Source of the DNA: Sulfuricurvum sp.
Lineage (GTDB): Bacteria; Campylobacterota; Campylobacteria; Campylobacterales; Sulfurimonadaceae
Reading direction: 5' to 3'
NCBI GenBank assembly: GCA_030696775.1
Contig: JAUYRN010000027.1
Span: 1-64,000, forward strand
Length of the DNA: 64,000 bases
Below the pieces are notes generated by a model. It did not search any database. It had not been told where the DNA came from and worked only from the letters and a program-made list of their open reading frames with translations. The position numbers and the translations under genes were made by a program. Numbering within the stretch: the stretch's first letter is position 1; each line of letters begins with the position of its first letter. This document shows, piece after piece, positions 17,364 to 25,670 of the stretch.

Positions 17364-19081
17364 AATTTCAAGATACTTATAAACGTTACTGGCCTTATAT
17401 CAAAGGCTACAAATTTCAATATTTTATGGTTCTGATCGGAATAATACTGACCGTTACTGCAACTGCCGGAACAGCTCATATTATGCAACCGCTTATGGAC
17501 AATATGTTCATTAAAAAAGAACCCGGAATGCTCTATATTATCCCGGCTTTGTTAATAGGGATTTATACGTTAAAGTCCATTGGACGCTATATCCAATCTA
17601 TTTTTACCACGTACATTGGTATGCATATTGTTTCCCGCCTTCGCGAAGGTTTACTCTCTAAAATGCTTTATATGGACATGCAGTTTCTCTACATTAACCG
17701 AAGCGGTGAGCTCATCTCGCGCATTACCAATGACATCGCACGAGTACAGTACTTTGTCTCCAAAATGCTGCCTGAATTGGTACAGGAAAGTTTCACCGTT
17801 ATCGCCTTGGTCGGTTACGTCATTTATCTCAATGCGACGTTGGCATTTTGGGCACTGTTTGTCATGCCCGTTGTAATCTTTCCTCTCATTAAAATCACTC
17901 GACGCCTGAAAAAACTCTCGCACCGTTCTCAAGAAAAAAATGCTGATCTTATGACCCGTCTCACTGAAGTGTTTAATAACAGTGAAATCATCAAAGCCAA
18001 TGCAACCGAAGACTATGAAATGAGACGATTTAAAGATGAAAATGATCATTTTTTCAAACTCAACATGAAAGCAACCTATACCGGTGAACTGGTATCGCCG
18101 ATCATGGAGATGATAGCTTCCATAGGTCTTGCCGCTGTGATCTTTATCGGTGGACAGCAGGTTTATTCGGGTGCTATGAGTGTGGGAGAGTTTACCGCTT
18201 TTTTAACGGCTATTGGTTTGGTCTTTCAACCTCTTCGCCGTGTCAGTGCTATCTACAGTAAAATCCAAGATGCCCAAGCTGCCAGTGAACGAGTATTTCA
18301 CATTTTCGATTTAGATAATTCCATTAAAGACGGTCCCGTTTCACTAAGCGAACCCATCACTCAGGTAGATTTCGACAATGTCACTCTCAATTTTGGCGAA
18401 AAAGCCGCTTTATCCAATCTCAATTTGACCATTTCAAAAGGACAAACCATTGCCCTCATCGGTCAAAGCGGTGGAGGCAAAAGCTCTCTTATCAACCTTC
18501 TTTTACGCTTTTATGACCCTGATGAGGGAAATATACGTATTAACAACCAAGATCTTAAAAATTACACTCAAAATTCTCTTCGTCATCAAATTGCAGCAGT
18601 TTCTCAACGCGTCTATATCTTCCAAGATACATTAGCCGCCAACGTTGCCTACGGTACCGAAGTAGATGAAAGTCAAGTACTTTATGCTTTGAAAATTGCA
18701 GATGCACTTGACTTTGTCAATGAACTTCCGGATGGAATTCATACCGTGATGCAAGAGTTTGGTGTCAATCTTTCAGGTGGTCAGCGTCAACGCATTGCAA
18801 TTGCTCGTGCCGTTTACAAACATGCTTCATTGCTAATTTTAGATGAAGCCACAAGTGCACTGGATAATGAAAGTGAAAAACGAATTCAAAGTGCCCTGGA
18901 GAGTTATGCCAAAGATAAAATTACCATTATTATCGCACACAGACTCAGCACGATTGAACATGCCGATGTAATTTTATACTTTGATTCAGGTGAGATTATC
19001 GCACGGGGCTCCCACCAGCAACTTTTAGAAACATCAGAAAATTACCGCAGACTCGCAGGAAAAATGGAAGCTTCATCATAA
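17360..19081 (+). CDS. msbA: MsbA-like lipid A/lipid flippase ABC transporter
   Basis: 573 residues from TTG 17360, preferred to the TTG at 17345 because GGAGAG precedes it by about 6 nt. It is a fused half-transporter: six membrane segments (1-310), then the ATPase with Walker A (GQSGGGKSS), signature (LSGGQRQRIAIARA), Walker B (LLILDEATSALD) and H-loop (IIIAHRLST). The canonical histidine is kept, in contrast to the type I exporter at 3601. MsbA moves lipid A-core across the inner membrane; the same subfamily includes other lipid exporters, so the substrate is inferred. Confidence 0.85.
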   Translation: MKFQDTYKRYWPYIKGYKFQYFMVLIGIILTVTATAGTAHIMQPLMDNMFIKKEPGMLYIIPALLIGIYTLKSIGRYIQSIFTTYIGMHIVSRLREGLLSKMLYMDMQFLYINRSGELISRITNDIARVQYFVSKMLPELVQESFTVIALVGYVIYLNATLAFWALFVMPVVIFPLIKITRRLKKLSHRSQEKNADLMTRLTEVFNNSEIIKANATEDYEMRRFKDENDHFFKLNMKATYTGELVSPIMEMIASIGLAAVIFIGGQQVYSGAMSVGEFTAFLTAIGLVFQPLRRVSAIYSKIQDAQAASERVFHIFDLDNSIKDGPVSLSEPITQVDFDNVTLNFGEKAALSNLNLTISKGQTIALIGQSGGGKSSLINLLLRFYDPDEGNIRINNQDLKNYTQNSLRHQIAAVSQRVYIFQDTLAANVAYGTEVDESQVLYALKIADALDFVNELPDGIHTVMQEFGVNLSGGQRQRIAIARAVYKHASLLILDEATSALDNESEKRIQSALESYAKDKITIIIAHRLSTIEHADVILYFDSGEIIARGSHQQLLETSENYRRLAGKMEASS

Positions 19082-19121
19082 AGAACACTATAATCTAAAT
19101 GAAGTCTAACCTTTTTTTGAG

Positions 19122-19127
19122 TATAAT
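19122..19127 (+). promoter_or_regulatory. Putative -10 box for the pyrD operon
   Basis: Perfect TATAAT 36 nt before the pyrD ATG, preceded by a T-run (CCTTTTTTT) as is common in Campylobacterota, where the -35 box is weak. It would drive pyrD, the M16 peptidase, dapA and probably the FabL-like gene. Confidence 0.5.
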
Positions 19128-19162
19128 CACTATTATTTACTCTTTTGTTAGGTAGGGGCACA

Positions 19163-20221
19163 ATGTTCGATTACGAAACGTTAAAACCATGGTTATTTAA
19201 ATTTCAACCTGAAACGGCTCACACGCTAGGGGAACTGGTATTACGAGGGGCAGGATACTGTACTCCTTTGTTGAATCCAATGATTGCCAGAAACTTTATT
19301 TCTCACCCTTCTCTGACTCAAGAACTTTTTGGACGAACATTCCTTAATCCTGTTGGTTTAGCGGCTGGATTTGATAAGAATGCCACGATGATTCCAGCAT
19401 CTCTTGCTTTAGGCTTTGGATACAGTGAAATCGGTACTCTTACTCCTAAGCCTCAAGAGGGGAATCCACGCCCTCGCCTTTGGAGACATATCGAAGAAGA
19501 ATCAATCCAAAACGCCATGGGTTTTAATAACGATGGACTGTTTCGTATCAACCACCGTCTCAAAAATATTTATCCTTTTAGCGCTCCCATCGGTGTCAAT
19601 ATCGGCAAAAATAAAACAACGTCCGAAGAAAATGCTCTAAAAGATTACACCACGCTTATCAAAGCATTGCATGAGTACGCTGACTACATGGTGATTAATA
19701 TCTCTTCACCTAATACGCCGGGACTTCGTGACTTACAGAATGAAGCCTTTATTTCTCAACTTTTTGGAGAGGCTAAAGCCATCACGTCCAAACCGATTTT
19801 GCTCAAAATTGCCCCCGATATGTCCGAAGACCAAGCCGTCAGTCTATGTGCTCATGCAGTTGAAAGTGGTGCGGATGGGATCATTGCCACCAATACTACG
19901 ATTGACTACTCACTCGTAAGTGATCCTGAAGAGATTGGTGGATTGAGCGGAGAAGTCTTAAGAGAACGCAGTTTTTATATTTTTGACGCCATTGCACGAG
20001 AACTTTTTGGCAAAGCCACTCTTATCAGTGTAGGCGGTATCAGTACACCAGAAGAAGCTTATCGTCGAATCCGTGCAGGGGCGTCATTGATTCAGCTTTA
20101 CACCTCGTTGATTTTCAAAGGGCCTGAAGTGGTTGAAGAGATCAACAACGGTCTTATTGCCCTTATCGCAAACGATGGTTACTCATCAATCTCAGAAGCT
20201 ATAGGTGCTGATCGAGCATGA
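19163..20221 (+). CDS. pyrD: Dihydroorotate dehydrogenase (quinone), class 2
   Basis: 352 residues from ATG 19163 (the track's TTG at 19145 lacks support; AGGGG precedes the ATG). An N-terminal amphipathic region (FDYETLKPWLFKFQPETAH) marks the membrane-associated quinone-dependent class. Other motifs are NPVGLAAGFDKNA (FMN/substrate), NISSPNTPGLRDLQ with the catalytic Ser region, and IISVGGIST-like phosphate binding (LISVGGISTPEEAY). It oxidises dihydroorotate in pyrimidine synthesis and feeds electrons to the quinone pool. Its stop overlaps the next ATG (ATGA). Confidence 0.95.
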   Translation: MFDYETLKPWLFKFQPETAHTLGELVLRGAGYCTPLLNPMIARNFISHPSLTQELFGRTFLNPVGLAAGFDKNATMIPASLALGFGYSEIGTLTPKPQEGNPRPRLWRHIEEESIQNAMGFNNDGLFRINHRLKNIYPFSAPIGVNIGKNKTTSEENALKDYTTLIKALHEYADYMVINISSPNTPGLRDLQNEAFISQLFGEAKAITSKPILLKIAPDMSEDQAVSLCAHAVESGADGIIATNTTIDYSLVSDPEEIGGLSGEVLRERSFYIFDAIARELFGKATLISVGGISTPEEAYRRIRAGASLIQLYTSLIFKGPEVVEEINNGLIALIANDGYSSISEAIGADRA

Positions 20222-21519
20222 AATCGCTCACTGTATTATTTTTTACACTAGGAACCCTTATGGCCTCATCATTGCCTCACTATGAAACGAAAACACTGAC
20301 AAATGGATTGCAAGTCGTCGCTATTCCAATGGAAAACAACTCAAATGTTATTTCAACCGATATTTTTTACAAAGTAGGAAGCCGCAACGAAGTAATGGGT
20401 AAAAGTGGGATTGCTCACATGCTCGAGCATATGAATTTCAAATCCACCAAAAACCTCAAAGCAGGTGAATTTGACGAAGAGGTCAAAAGTATTGGCGGCA
20501 TGAACAATGCTTCCACCGGATTTGATCACACTCACTATTACATCAAATCCAGCAGCGAAAATATGGAAAAGTCTATGACTCTTTTCGCGGAATTAATGCA
20601 GAATCTAAATCTAAAAGATGAAGAATTTCAGCCAGAGCGTAACGTTGTTGCCGAAGAGCGTCGCTGGAGAACAGATAATAATCCGATGGGATACTTGTAT
20701 TTTCGACTCTTTAACAGTGCCTACGTCTATCACCCGTATCATTGGACACCGATCGGATTTATGAATGACATTCAAACATGGACCTTAGAAGACATTCAGA
20801 AATTTCATGCGACCTATTACCAGCCAAAAAATGCAATTTTAGTCGTAACAGGCGATATTAAAGCAGCCAATGTTTTTGAAGAGGCAGAGAAACATTTCAG
20901 TGCCATTATCAATACGATTGATATCCCAAGCGTCAAGACAATTGAACCCGATCAAGACGGTGCACGACGAGTCGAAGTGCACAAAGAGAGCGAAGTAGAG
21001 ATGATTGCTATTTCATTCCCAATTCCTAACTTTCAACATGCTGATCAACCTAAACTTTCAGCGATCAGCGAGTTGCTAAGCTCCGGTAAAAGCTCACGAT
21101 TGTACCGTACACTCGTAGATGAAAAACGACTGGTCAACCAAATCCATGCCTATAATATGGAGACCATTGATCCGGGTGTATTTTTATTTTTAGCGATTGC
21201 CAACAAAGGGGTAACGGCTGAAAAAATCGAAAAAGAAATTTGGAAAGAGATAGCAAAACTTCAAAAAAACGGGGTAAAACAAAGTGAACTGGATAAAATC
21301 AAAATCAGTACAAAATCTGATTTTATTTATTCACTTGAAAGTTCTACTTCCGTAGCAGAACTTTTTGGAGGCTACTTGGCACGTGGTGATTTAGCGCCAC
21401 TAGAGCGTTATGAAACTGCTATCAATGCACTTACGTCCAAAGATATTCAAGAGATGGCAAAGCACTATTTTAATCCTGCTGCATCAACAACCCTTATTTT
21501 ACGAAAAGGTGAAAAATGA
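20218..21519 (+). CDS. Exported M16-family zinc peptidase
   Basis: 433 residues with an N-terminal signal peptide (MKSLTVLFFTLGTLMASS). The inverted zinc motif HMLEH (residues 67-71) and the downstream glutamate region (NVVAEERRWR) are intact, so this is an active pitrilysin-like subunit, and it is not fused to a second copy. It probably acts in the periplasm on peptides. It overlaps pyrD and dapA by 4 nt each, so it is translationally coupled to unrelated metabolic genes. C. jejuni has, to my memory, the same pyrD-protease-dapA order. Confidence 0.9.
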   Translation: MKSLTVLFFTLGTLMASSLPHYETKTLTNGLQVVAIPMENNSNVISTDIFYKVGSRNEVMGKSGIAHMLEHMNFKSTKNLKAGEFDEEVKSIGGMNNASTGFDHTHYYIKSSSENMEKSMTLFAELMQNLNLKDEEFQPERNVVAEERRWRTDNNPMGYLYFRLFNSAYVYHPYHWTPIGFMNDIQTWTLEDIQKFHATYYQPKNAILVVTGDIKAANVFEEAEKHFSAIINTIDIPSVKTIEPDQDGARRVEVHKESEVEMIAISFPIPNFQHADQPKLSAISELLSSGKSSRLYRTLVDEKRLVNQIHAYNMETIDPGVFLFLAIANKGVTAEKIEKEIWKEIAKLQKNGVKQSELDKIKISTKSDFIYSLESSTSVAELFGGYLARGDLAPLERYETAINALTSKDIQEMAKHYFNPAASTTLILRKGEK

Positions 21520-22409
21520 ACATCGTAACCGGTTCAACAACCGCACTCATAACGCCATTTAAAAATGGAAAACTTGACGAGCAAAAATATGCCCAGCTCG
21601 TTCAAAGACAAATAAATAATGGTATCGATGCCGTTTGTCCTGTCGGAACAACTGGCGAAAGCGCAACACTGACCTATGACGAAGACAGACGATGTATGGA
21701 GATTGCCGTCGAAGTCTGTCGTGGAACGGGCACAAAAGTTTTAGCCGGCGCTGGTAGTAACTCCACAGCAGAAGCAATTGAAGCTGCAAAAATGGCTCAA
21801 ATGTGTGGTGTTGATGCCATCTTTTCGGTTGCTCCTTATTACAATAAACCTTCACAAGAGGGTCTATATCAGCACTACAAAGCCATTGCACTCTCTGTTC
21901 CTGAAGTTCCGTTTATGCTGTACAACGTCCCTGGACGAACCGTGGTTGATATCAGCGCCGATACCGTTATACGACTCTTTGATGATGTGGAAAACATTTA
22001 CGGTATCAAAGAAGCAACCGGAAGCATTGAACGCACCATCGAGCTGCTTTCACGACGACCAGAACTCAAAGTATTTTCAGGAGATGATGCGATTGATTAC
22101 GCAATACTCGCCTGCGGAGGTGCAGGTATCACCTCAGTAACGTCCAACCTCTTGCCTGACTTGAAAAGTCAGTTGGTTGCCAAAGCCTTGGCTGGTGATT
22201 TTAGTGGCTCAAAAGCAATAAATGACATACTTTATCCGATGAATAAAGTCCTCTTTTTGGAATCGAATCCTGTTATGATAAAAGCCGCCATGTACATTGC
22301 AGGTCTCATCGATACATTAGAATACCGATTACCGCTTGTAACCCCAAGCAACGATAATTTAAAACGACTTGAAGAAGTTATGAAAAACTACACCATCACA
22401 GGAGCATAA
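21516..22409 (+). CDS. dapA: 4-hydroxy-tetrahydrodipicolinate synthase
   Basis: 297 residues, TIM-barrel aldolase. Tyr in MLYNVPGRT and the Schiff-base lysine in GIKEATGS are both present, along with CPVGTTGESATL for pyruvate binding. It condenses pyruvate with aspartate semialdehyde, the first step to diaminopimelate (peptidoglycan) and lysine. It lies 3 nt before the FabL-like gene. Confidence 0.97.
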   Translation: MNIVTGSTTALITPFKNGKLDEQKYAQLVQRQINNGIDAVCPVGTTGESATLTYDEDRRCMEIAVEVCRGTGTKVLAGAGSNSTAEAIEAAKMAQMCGVDAIFSVAPYYNKPSQEGLYQHYKAIALSVPEVPFMLYNVPGRTVVDISADTVIRLFDDVENIYGIKEATGSIERTIELLSRRPELKVFSGDDAIDYAILACGGAGITSVTSNLLPDLKSQLVAKALAGDFSGSKAINDILYPMNKVLFLESNPVMIKAAMYIAGLIDTLEYRLPLVTPSNDNLKRLEEVMKNYTITGA

Positions 22410-22412
22410 AAT

Positions 22413-23189
22413 ATGACGAATATGAAAGGCAAAACACTGGTTATCACTGGAGCCACAAAAGGTATCGGTCAAGCAATCGCTGAAAAATTTGCACAAAATG
22501 GTGTGAATATCGCATTTACGTACAATAGCAATGCAGAAGTAGCCGGTGTCCTAGTACAAGAGCTCGAAGCAAAATATGGGATCAAAGCACGTGCTTATCC
22601 TCTCAATATTTTGGAAACAGACGAGTTTAAACCTCTTTTTGAAGCCATTGATGCTGATTTCGATCGTGTAGACTTTTTTGTCAGTAATGCAATGATTTAT
22701 GGTCGTCCTGTCGTTGGCGGATATGGTAAATTTATGCGTCTCAAACCACGCGGTCTGAACAATATCTACACCGCAACCGTAAACGCTTTTGTCGTAGGTA
22801 CGCAAGAAGCGGCTAAACGAATGGAAAAAGTTGGCGGCGGAGCAGTCGTCACTATGTCAAGTACGGGCAATCTCATCTACATCGAAAACTATGCAGGTCA
22901 TGGAACCAACAAAGCAGCCGTTGAAGCAATGAGCCGCTATGCAGCAGTGGAGCTTGGAGAGATGAATATTCGTGTTAATGCCGTTTCAGGCGGTCCAATC
23001 GATACCGATGCCCTCAAAGCTTTCACCAACTACGAAGAAGTAAAAGCTGAAACCATCAGACGTTCGGCAATGAACCGTATGGGTTCTCCCAATGATATTG
23101 CCGGTGCTGTTTATTTTCTTTGTACTGAAGAAGCAAGCTGGATTACAGGTCAAACAATCGTTGTTGATGGTGGAACTACGTTTAGATAA
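22413..23189 (+). CDS. FabL-like enoyl-ACP reductase (SDR family)
   Basis: 258 residues with an SDR Rossmann motif TGATKGIGQAIA. The active site has tyrosine and lysine six residues apart (YAGHGTNK), as in FabI and FabL, not the YxxxK of classical SDRs. The segment NKAAVEAMSRYAAVELGEMN followed by NAVSGGPIDTDALKAF closely resembles Bacillus FabL. I therefore favour a NADPH-dependent enoyl-ACP reductase acting in fatty-acid elongation. It is also the positional counterpart of C. jejuni Cj0807. A different SDR substrate cannot be excluded. Confidence 0.7.
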   Translation: MTNMKGKTLVITGATKGIGQAIAEKFAQNGVNIAFTYNSNAEVAGVLVQELEAKYGIKARAYPLNILETDEFKPLFEAIDADFDRVDFFVSNAMIYGRPVVGGYGKFMRLKPRGLNNIYTATVNAFVVGTQEAAKRMEKVGGGAVVTMSSTGNLIYIENYAGHGTNKAAVEAMSRYAAVELGEMNIRVNAVSGGPIDTDALKAFTNYEEVKAETIRRSAMNRMGSPNDIAGAVYFLCTEEASWITGQTIVVDGGTTFR

Positions 23190-23255
23190 TTTATACGCCA
23201 TCGGAACTCGTCCCGATAGCTACGTTAACACTGTGTTTTACCCAAAGGGGGAACA

Positions 23256-23330
23256 ATGTCTACAGTAGAAAGCTCACGGCGCTTGCGCCTCTCTATAAAA
23301 TCATACACATATTGGAAACTTAGTGTTTAA
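23256..23330 (+). CDS. Putative 24-residue leader peptide ahead of pgsA
   Basis: A small ORF, MSTVESSRRLRLSIKSYTYW then KLSV, missed by the track because of its length. It has a stronger ribosome-binding site (AAAGGGGGAACA-ATG) than most genes here. Its stop (TAA 23328-23330) lies 5 nt past the GTG start of pgsA (23323), in another frame, so ribosomes ending the leader could re-initiate on pgsA. It is basic and hydrophilic, with no membrane segment. The GGCGCTTGCGCC sequence inside could fold. No known family is recognised; existence as a translated peptide is inferred from the start site. Confidence 0.5.
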   Translation: MSTVESSRRLRLSIKSYTYWKLSV

Positions 23331-23871
23331 TATCCCTAATACTTTAGCATTTTCGCGCTTCCTAATCGCTCCGGTGATGTTTTGGATTATTCTTAATCCA
23401 CAACTTTTTACCGATCAGGGTTACCACATATCGTGGAGTTACTATACAGCTGCATTGTTATTTGTCATTGCCAGTGTTACCGATTTTTTTGATGGGTACA
23501 TTGCTCGTGAACTGGATCAAATTACCATCGTCGGGCAAATACTTGATCCTCTTGCGGATAAGATGCTCACTCTAGCTGCTTTTTTAGGGCTGATGATGAG
23601 CGGTGAGGCGTCCGCGTGGGCAATTTATCTCATTATCGTACGTGAACTTTTTATTACAAGTCTTCGAACACTTTCAATCTCCATCGGAATCGATGTCAGC
23701 GCCTCTCTTATGGGTAAAATTAAAACAGTGATGCAAATGATTGCTATCGGCTTTTTATTGATGCATTGGCAGGGTGGAGTTTACCTATTATGGGTGGCAG
23801 TCGCGATTACGCTCTACTCTGGCGGTGAATATCTAGTAGGATTTTCAAAAGCTTATAAGGAGAAAAAATGA
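23323..23871 (+). CDS. pgsA: CDP-diacylglycerol--glycerol-3-phosphate 3-phosphatidyltransferase
   Basis: 182 residues from GTG 23323; the frame is closed upstream by a TAA at 23296, so no longer start is available. The CDP-alcohol phosphotransferase signature is intact (DFFDGYIARELDQ...GQILDPLADK), within four to five membrane helices. It commits CDP-diacylglycerol to phosphatidylglycerol in the inner membrane. The GTG has only a weak site of its own (GGAAA), which fits coupling to the 24-codon ORF that overlaps its start. It is followed by rseP with a 4-nt overlap. Confidence 0.93.
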   Translation: MFNIPNTLAFSRFLIAPVMFWIILNPQLFTDQGYHISWSYYTAALLFVIASVTDFFDGYIARELDQITIVGQILDPLADKMLTLAAFLGLMMSGEASAWAIYLIIVRELFITSLRTLSISIGIDVSASLMGKIKTVMQMIAIGFLLMHWQGGVYLLWVAVAITLYSGGEYLVGFSKAYKEKK

Positions 23872-24920
23872 GTTGGATGATTGCATTCCTAGTTTTATCC
23901 CTTCTTATTTTTCTCCACGAGCTAGGTCACTACAGTGCCGCACGCTATTTTGGTGTCTATGTCGAAGTATTCAGTATCGGATTTGGAAAAAAACTCGGTT
24001 CTTTTAAAGCTTTTGGAACTCAATGGCAATTTTCAGCTATTCCTCTAGGCGGCTACGTAAAAATGAAAGGGCAAGACGACCTTGACCCTACTGCACTCAG
24101 TAGTGACAATGATAGCTATAATTCTAAAAAGCCTTGGCAGAGGATTATTATCCTCCTCTCAGGTCCTATGGCAAATTTCCTTACTGCATGGATACTTTTT
24201 TACGCCATTGCAATCGGCGGACCACAAGCACTTTCCCCTGTTATTGGAATGGTTGCCAAAGATTCTCCCGCACAAATGGCAGGAATACAAAGCAATGATA
24301 AAATCATCTCCATCAATGGCACTACAATTACCCAATGGAATGAGCTCTCAGATGCGATCAAAACATCAACGGGGACTCTGACGTTAGCCGTTGAGCGCAA
24401 TGAAACACAACTTTTCATCCCCCTTACCCCTCGTATCACGGAAGCAACCAATATTTTCAAAGAAAAAATTCAACAACGCATGGTGGGGATCGCCCCATCG
24501 GGCGTGACGCATACCCTTGATCTTAGTTTCATCGAGACTCTGACCTATGCCTCTACTCAAACCTATGAGACCTCTTTTATCATTTTTCAAAGTGTACAAA
24601 AGCTTCTTACCGGGGTTGTACCCGCCAAAGAAGTAGGAGGAGTGGTAAGCATCGTTCAAATCACAGCAGATGCTACAGCATATGGATGGATGAGTCTCTT
24701 TTTCTTTGCTGCTCTAATCTCAGTCAACCTTGGAGTGCTTAATCTCCTCCCCATACCTGCTTTGGATGGAGGTCATATAGTCTTTAATCTTTATGAAATG
24801 ATTCGTCGCAAAGCACCGAGTGAAGCAGTAATTACAAACCTCACTATTGGTGGATGGGTACTCCTTCTTGGGCTCATGACTCTAGGACTTTATAATGATA
24901 TTTCAAGGCTTATACAATGA
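23868..24920 (+). CDS. rseP: Site-2 membrane metalloprotease RseP
   Basis: 350 residues, M50 family. HELGH (residues 17-21) lies in the first membrane segment. A PDZ domain follows (about 115-200; MVAKDSPAQMAGIQSNDKI), and the second metal motif is NLLPIPALDGGHI near the C-terminus. It cleaves transmembrane segments of anti-sigma factors or leftover signal peptides. It has one PDZ domain, against two in E. coli RseP, as usual in this phylum. It overlaps pgsA and yggS by 4 nt. Confidence 0.93.
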   Translation: MSWMIAFLVLSLLIFLHELGHYSAARYFGVYVEVFSIGFGKKLGSFKAFGTQWQFSAIPLGGYVKMKGQDDLDPTALSSDNDSYNSKKPWQRIIILLSGPMANFLTAWILFYAIAIGGPQALSPVIGMVAKDSPAQMAGIQSNDKIISINGTTITQWNELSDAIKTSTGTLTLAVERNETQLFIPLTPRITEATNIFKEKIQQRMVGIAPSGVTHTLDLSFIETLTYASTQTYETSFIIFQSVQKLLTGVVPAKEVGGVVSIVQITADATAYGWMSLFFFAALISVNLGVLNLLPIPALDGGHIVFNLYEMIRRKAPSEAVITNLTIGGWVLLLGLMTLGLYNDISRLIQ

Positions 24921-25588
24921 CTTCTTTAGAGCAAAAACTTCACTTTGACACTATCATTGACCGTATTGAAAAAGCACGATTACGTGTCAGTGATCACCAT
25001 ATTGTTAAAATTGTAGCCGCAAGTAAATATGTGGGCGAGAATGAGATACGCTCACTTTACAATATTGGGCATCGAGCATTTGGGGAAAATAAAGTCCAAG
25101 ATATGAAATTAAAAGTGGATGCTCTCGAAGATCTACCTCTTGAGTGGCATTTCATCGGAACGCTCCAAAAAAATAAGATCAATCAACTTATTAGTCTCAA
25201 TCCTTATATGATTCACTCTATCGATTCACTTGATCTAGCCTACGCACTCAATGAGCGCCTCATACGTGAAGGAAAAACACTTCGAGCACTTGTGCAAGTT
25301 AATTCTGCCTACGAAGAGAGTAAATCCGGTTTTCATCCGGATGAATTTACCGATGCGTACTCTCAAATAGCCTCCGAATGTCCAAATCTTCAGCTCATGG
25401 GAATCATGAGTATTGGTGCACACAGCGATGAAATAAATGTCATCCAAAAAAGCTTTGAAATCACCCATTTATTGTTTGAAAAAATTCCCAATGCAGCAGT
25501 CTGCTCGATGGGAATGAGTAGTGACTTTGAACTTGCTATAGCGTGTGGCTCTAATCTAGTTAGACTGGGTTCAATCCTTTTTAAATAG
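24917..25588 (+). CDS. YggS/PROSC-family PLP-binding protein
   Basis: 223 residues of a single-domain alanine-racemase-like barrel. The PLP lysine is in VAASKYVGENEI, with FGENKVQDM, WHFIGTLQKNK and SMGMSSDFELAIACGSN as the family motifs. It is a PLP-homeostasis protein rather than an enzyme with a known reaction. It is the last gene of the pgsA-rseP-yggS run. Confidence 0.93.
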   Translation: MTSLEQKLHFDTIIDRIEKARLRVSDHHIVKIVAASKYVGENEIRSLYNIGHRAFGENKVQDMKLKVDALEDLPLEWHFIGTLQKNKINQLISLNPYMIHSIDSLDLAYALNERLIREGKTLRALVQVNSAYEESKSGFHPDEFTDAYSQIASECPNLQLMGIMSIGAHSDEINVIQKSFEITHLLFEKIPNAAVCSMGMSSDFELAIACGSNLVRLGSILFK

Positions 25589-25633
25589 CGATAGTTTTTT
25601 AAGTGCTTATAAAAAAATATGATACTTTTATGA

Positions 25634-25639
25634 TACAAT
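25634..25639 (+). promoter_or_regulatory. Putative -10 box for the GGDEF/EAL gene
   Basis: TACAAT (within ATGATACAATG) 32 nt before the TTG start, in a T-rich context and with no strong -35. It separates this gene from the yggS operon. Confidence 0.4.
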
Positions 25640-25670
25640 GATTGTTATTGAATTGTGGATGGAGTGACTT

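Noticed and set aside
17651-18049. 132-residue minus-strand ORF
   Set aside because: Antisense shadow of the msbA-like gene.
23256-23322. Leader ORF as a frameshifted 5' end of pgsA
   Set aside because: The peptide is hydrophilic and unlike PgsA N-termini, and pgsA already starts at its usual MFNIPNTLAFSRF.
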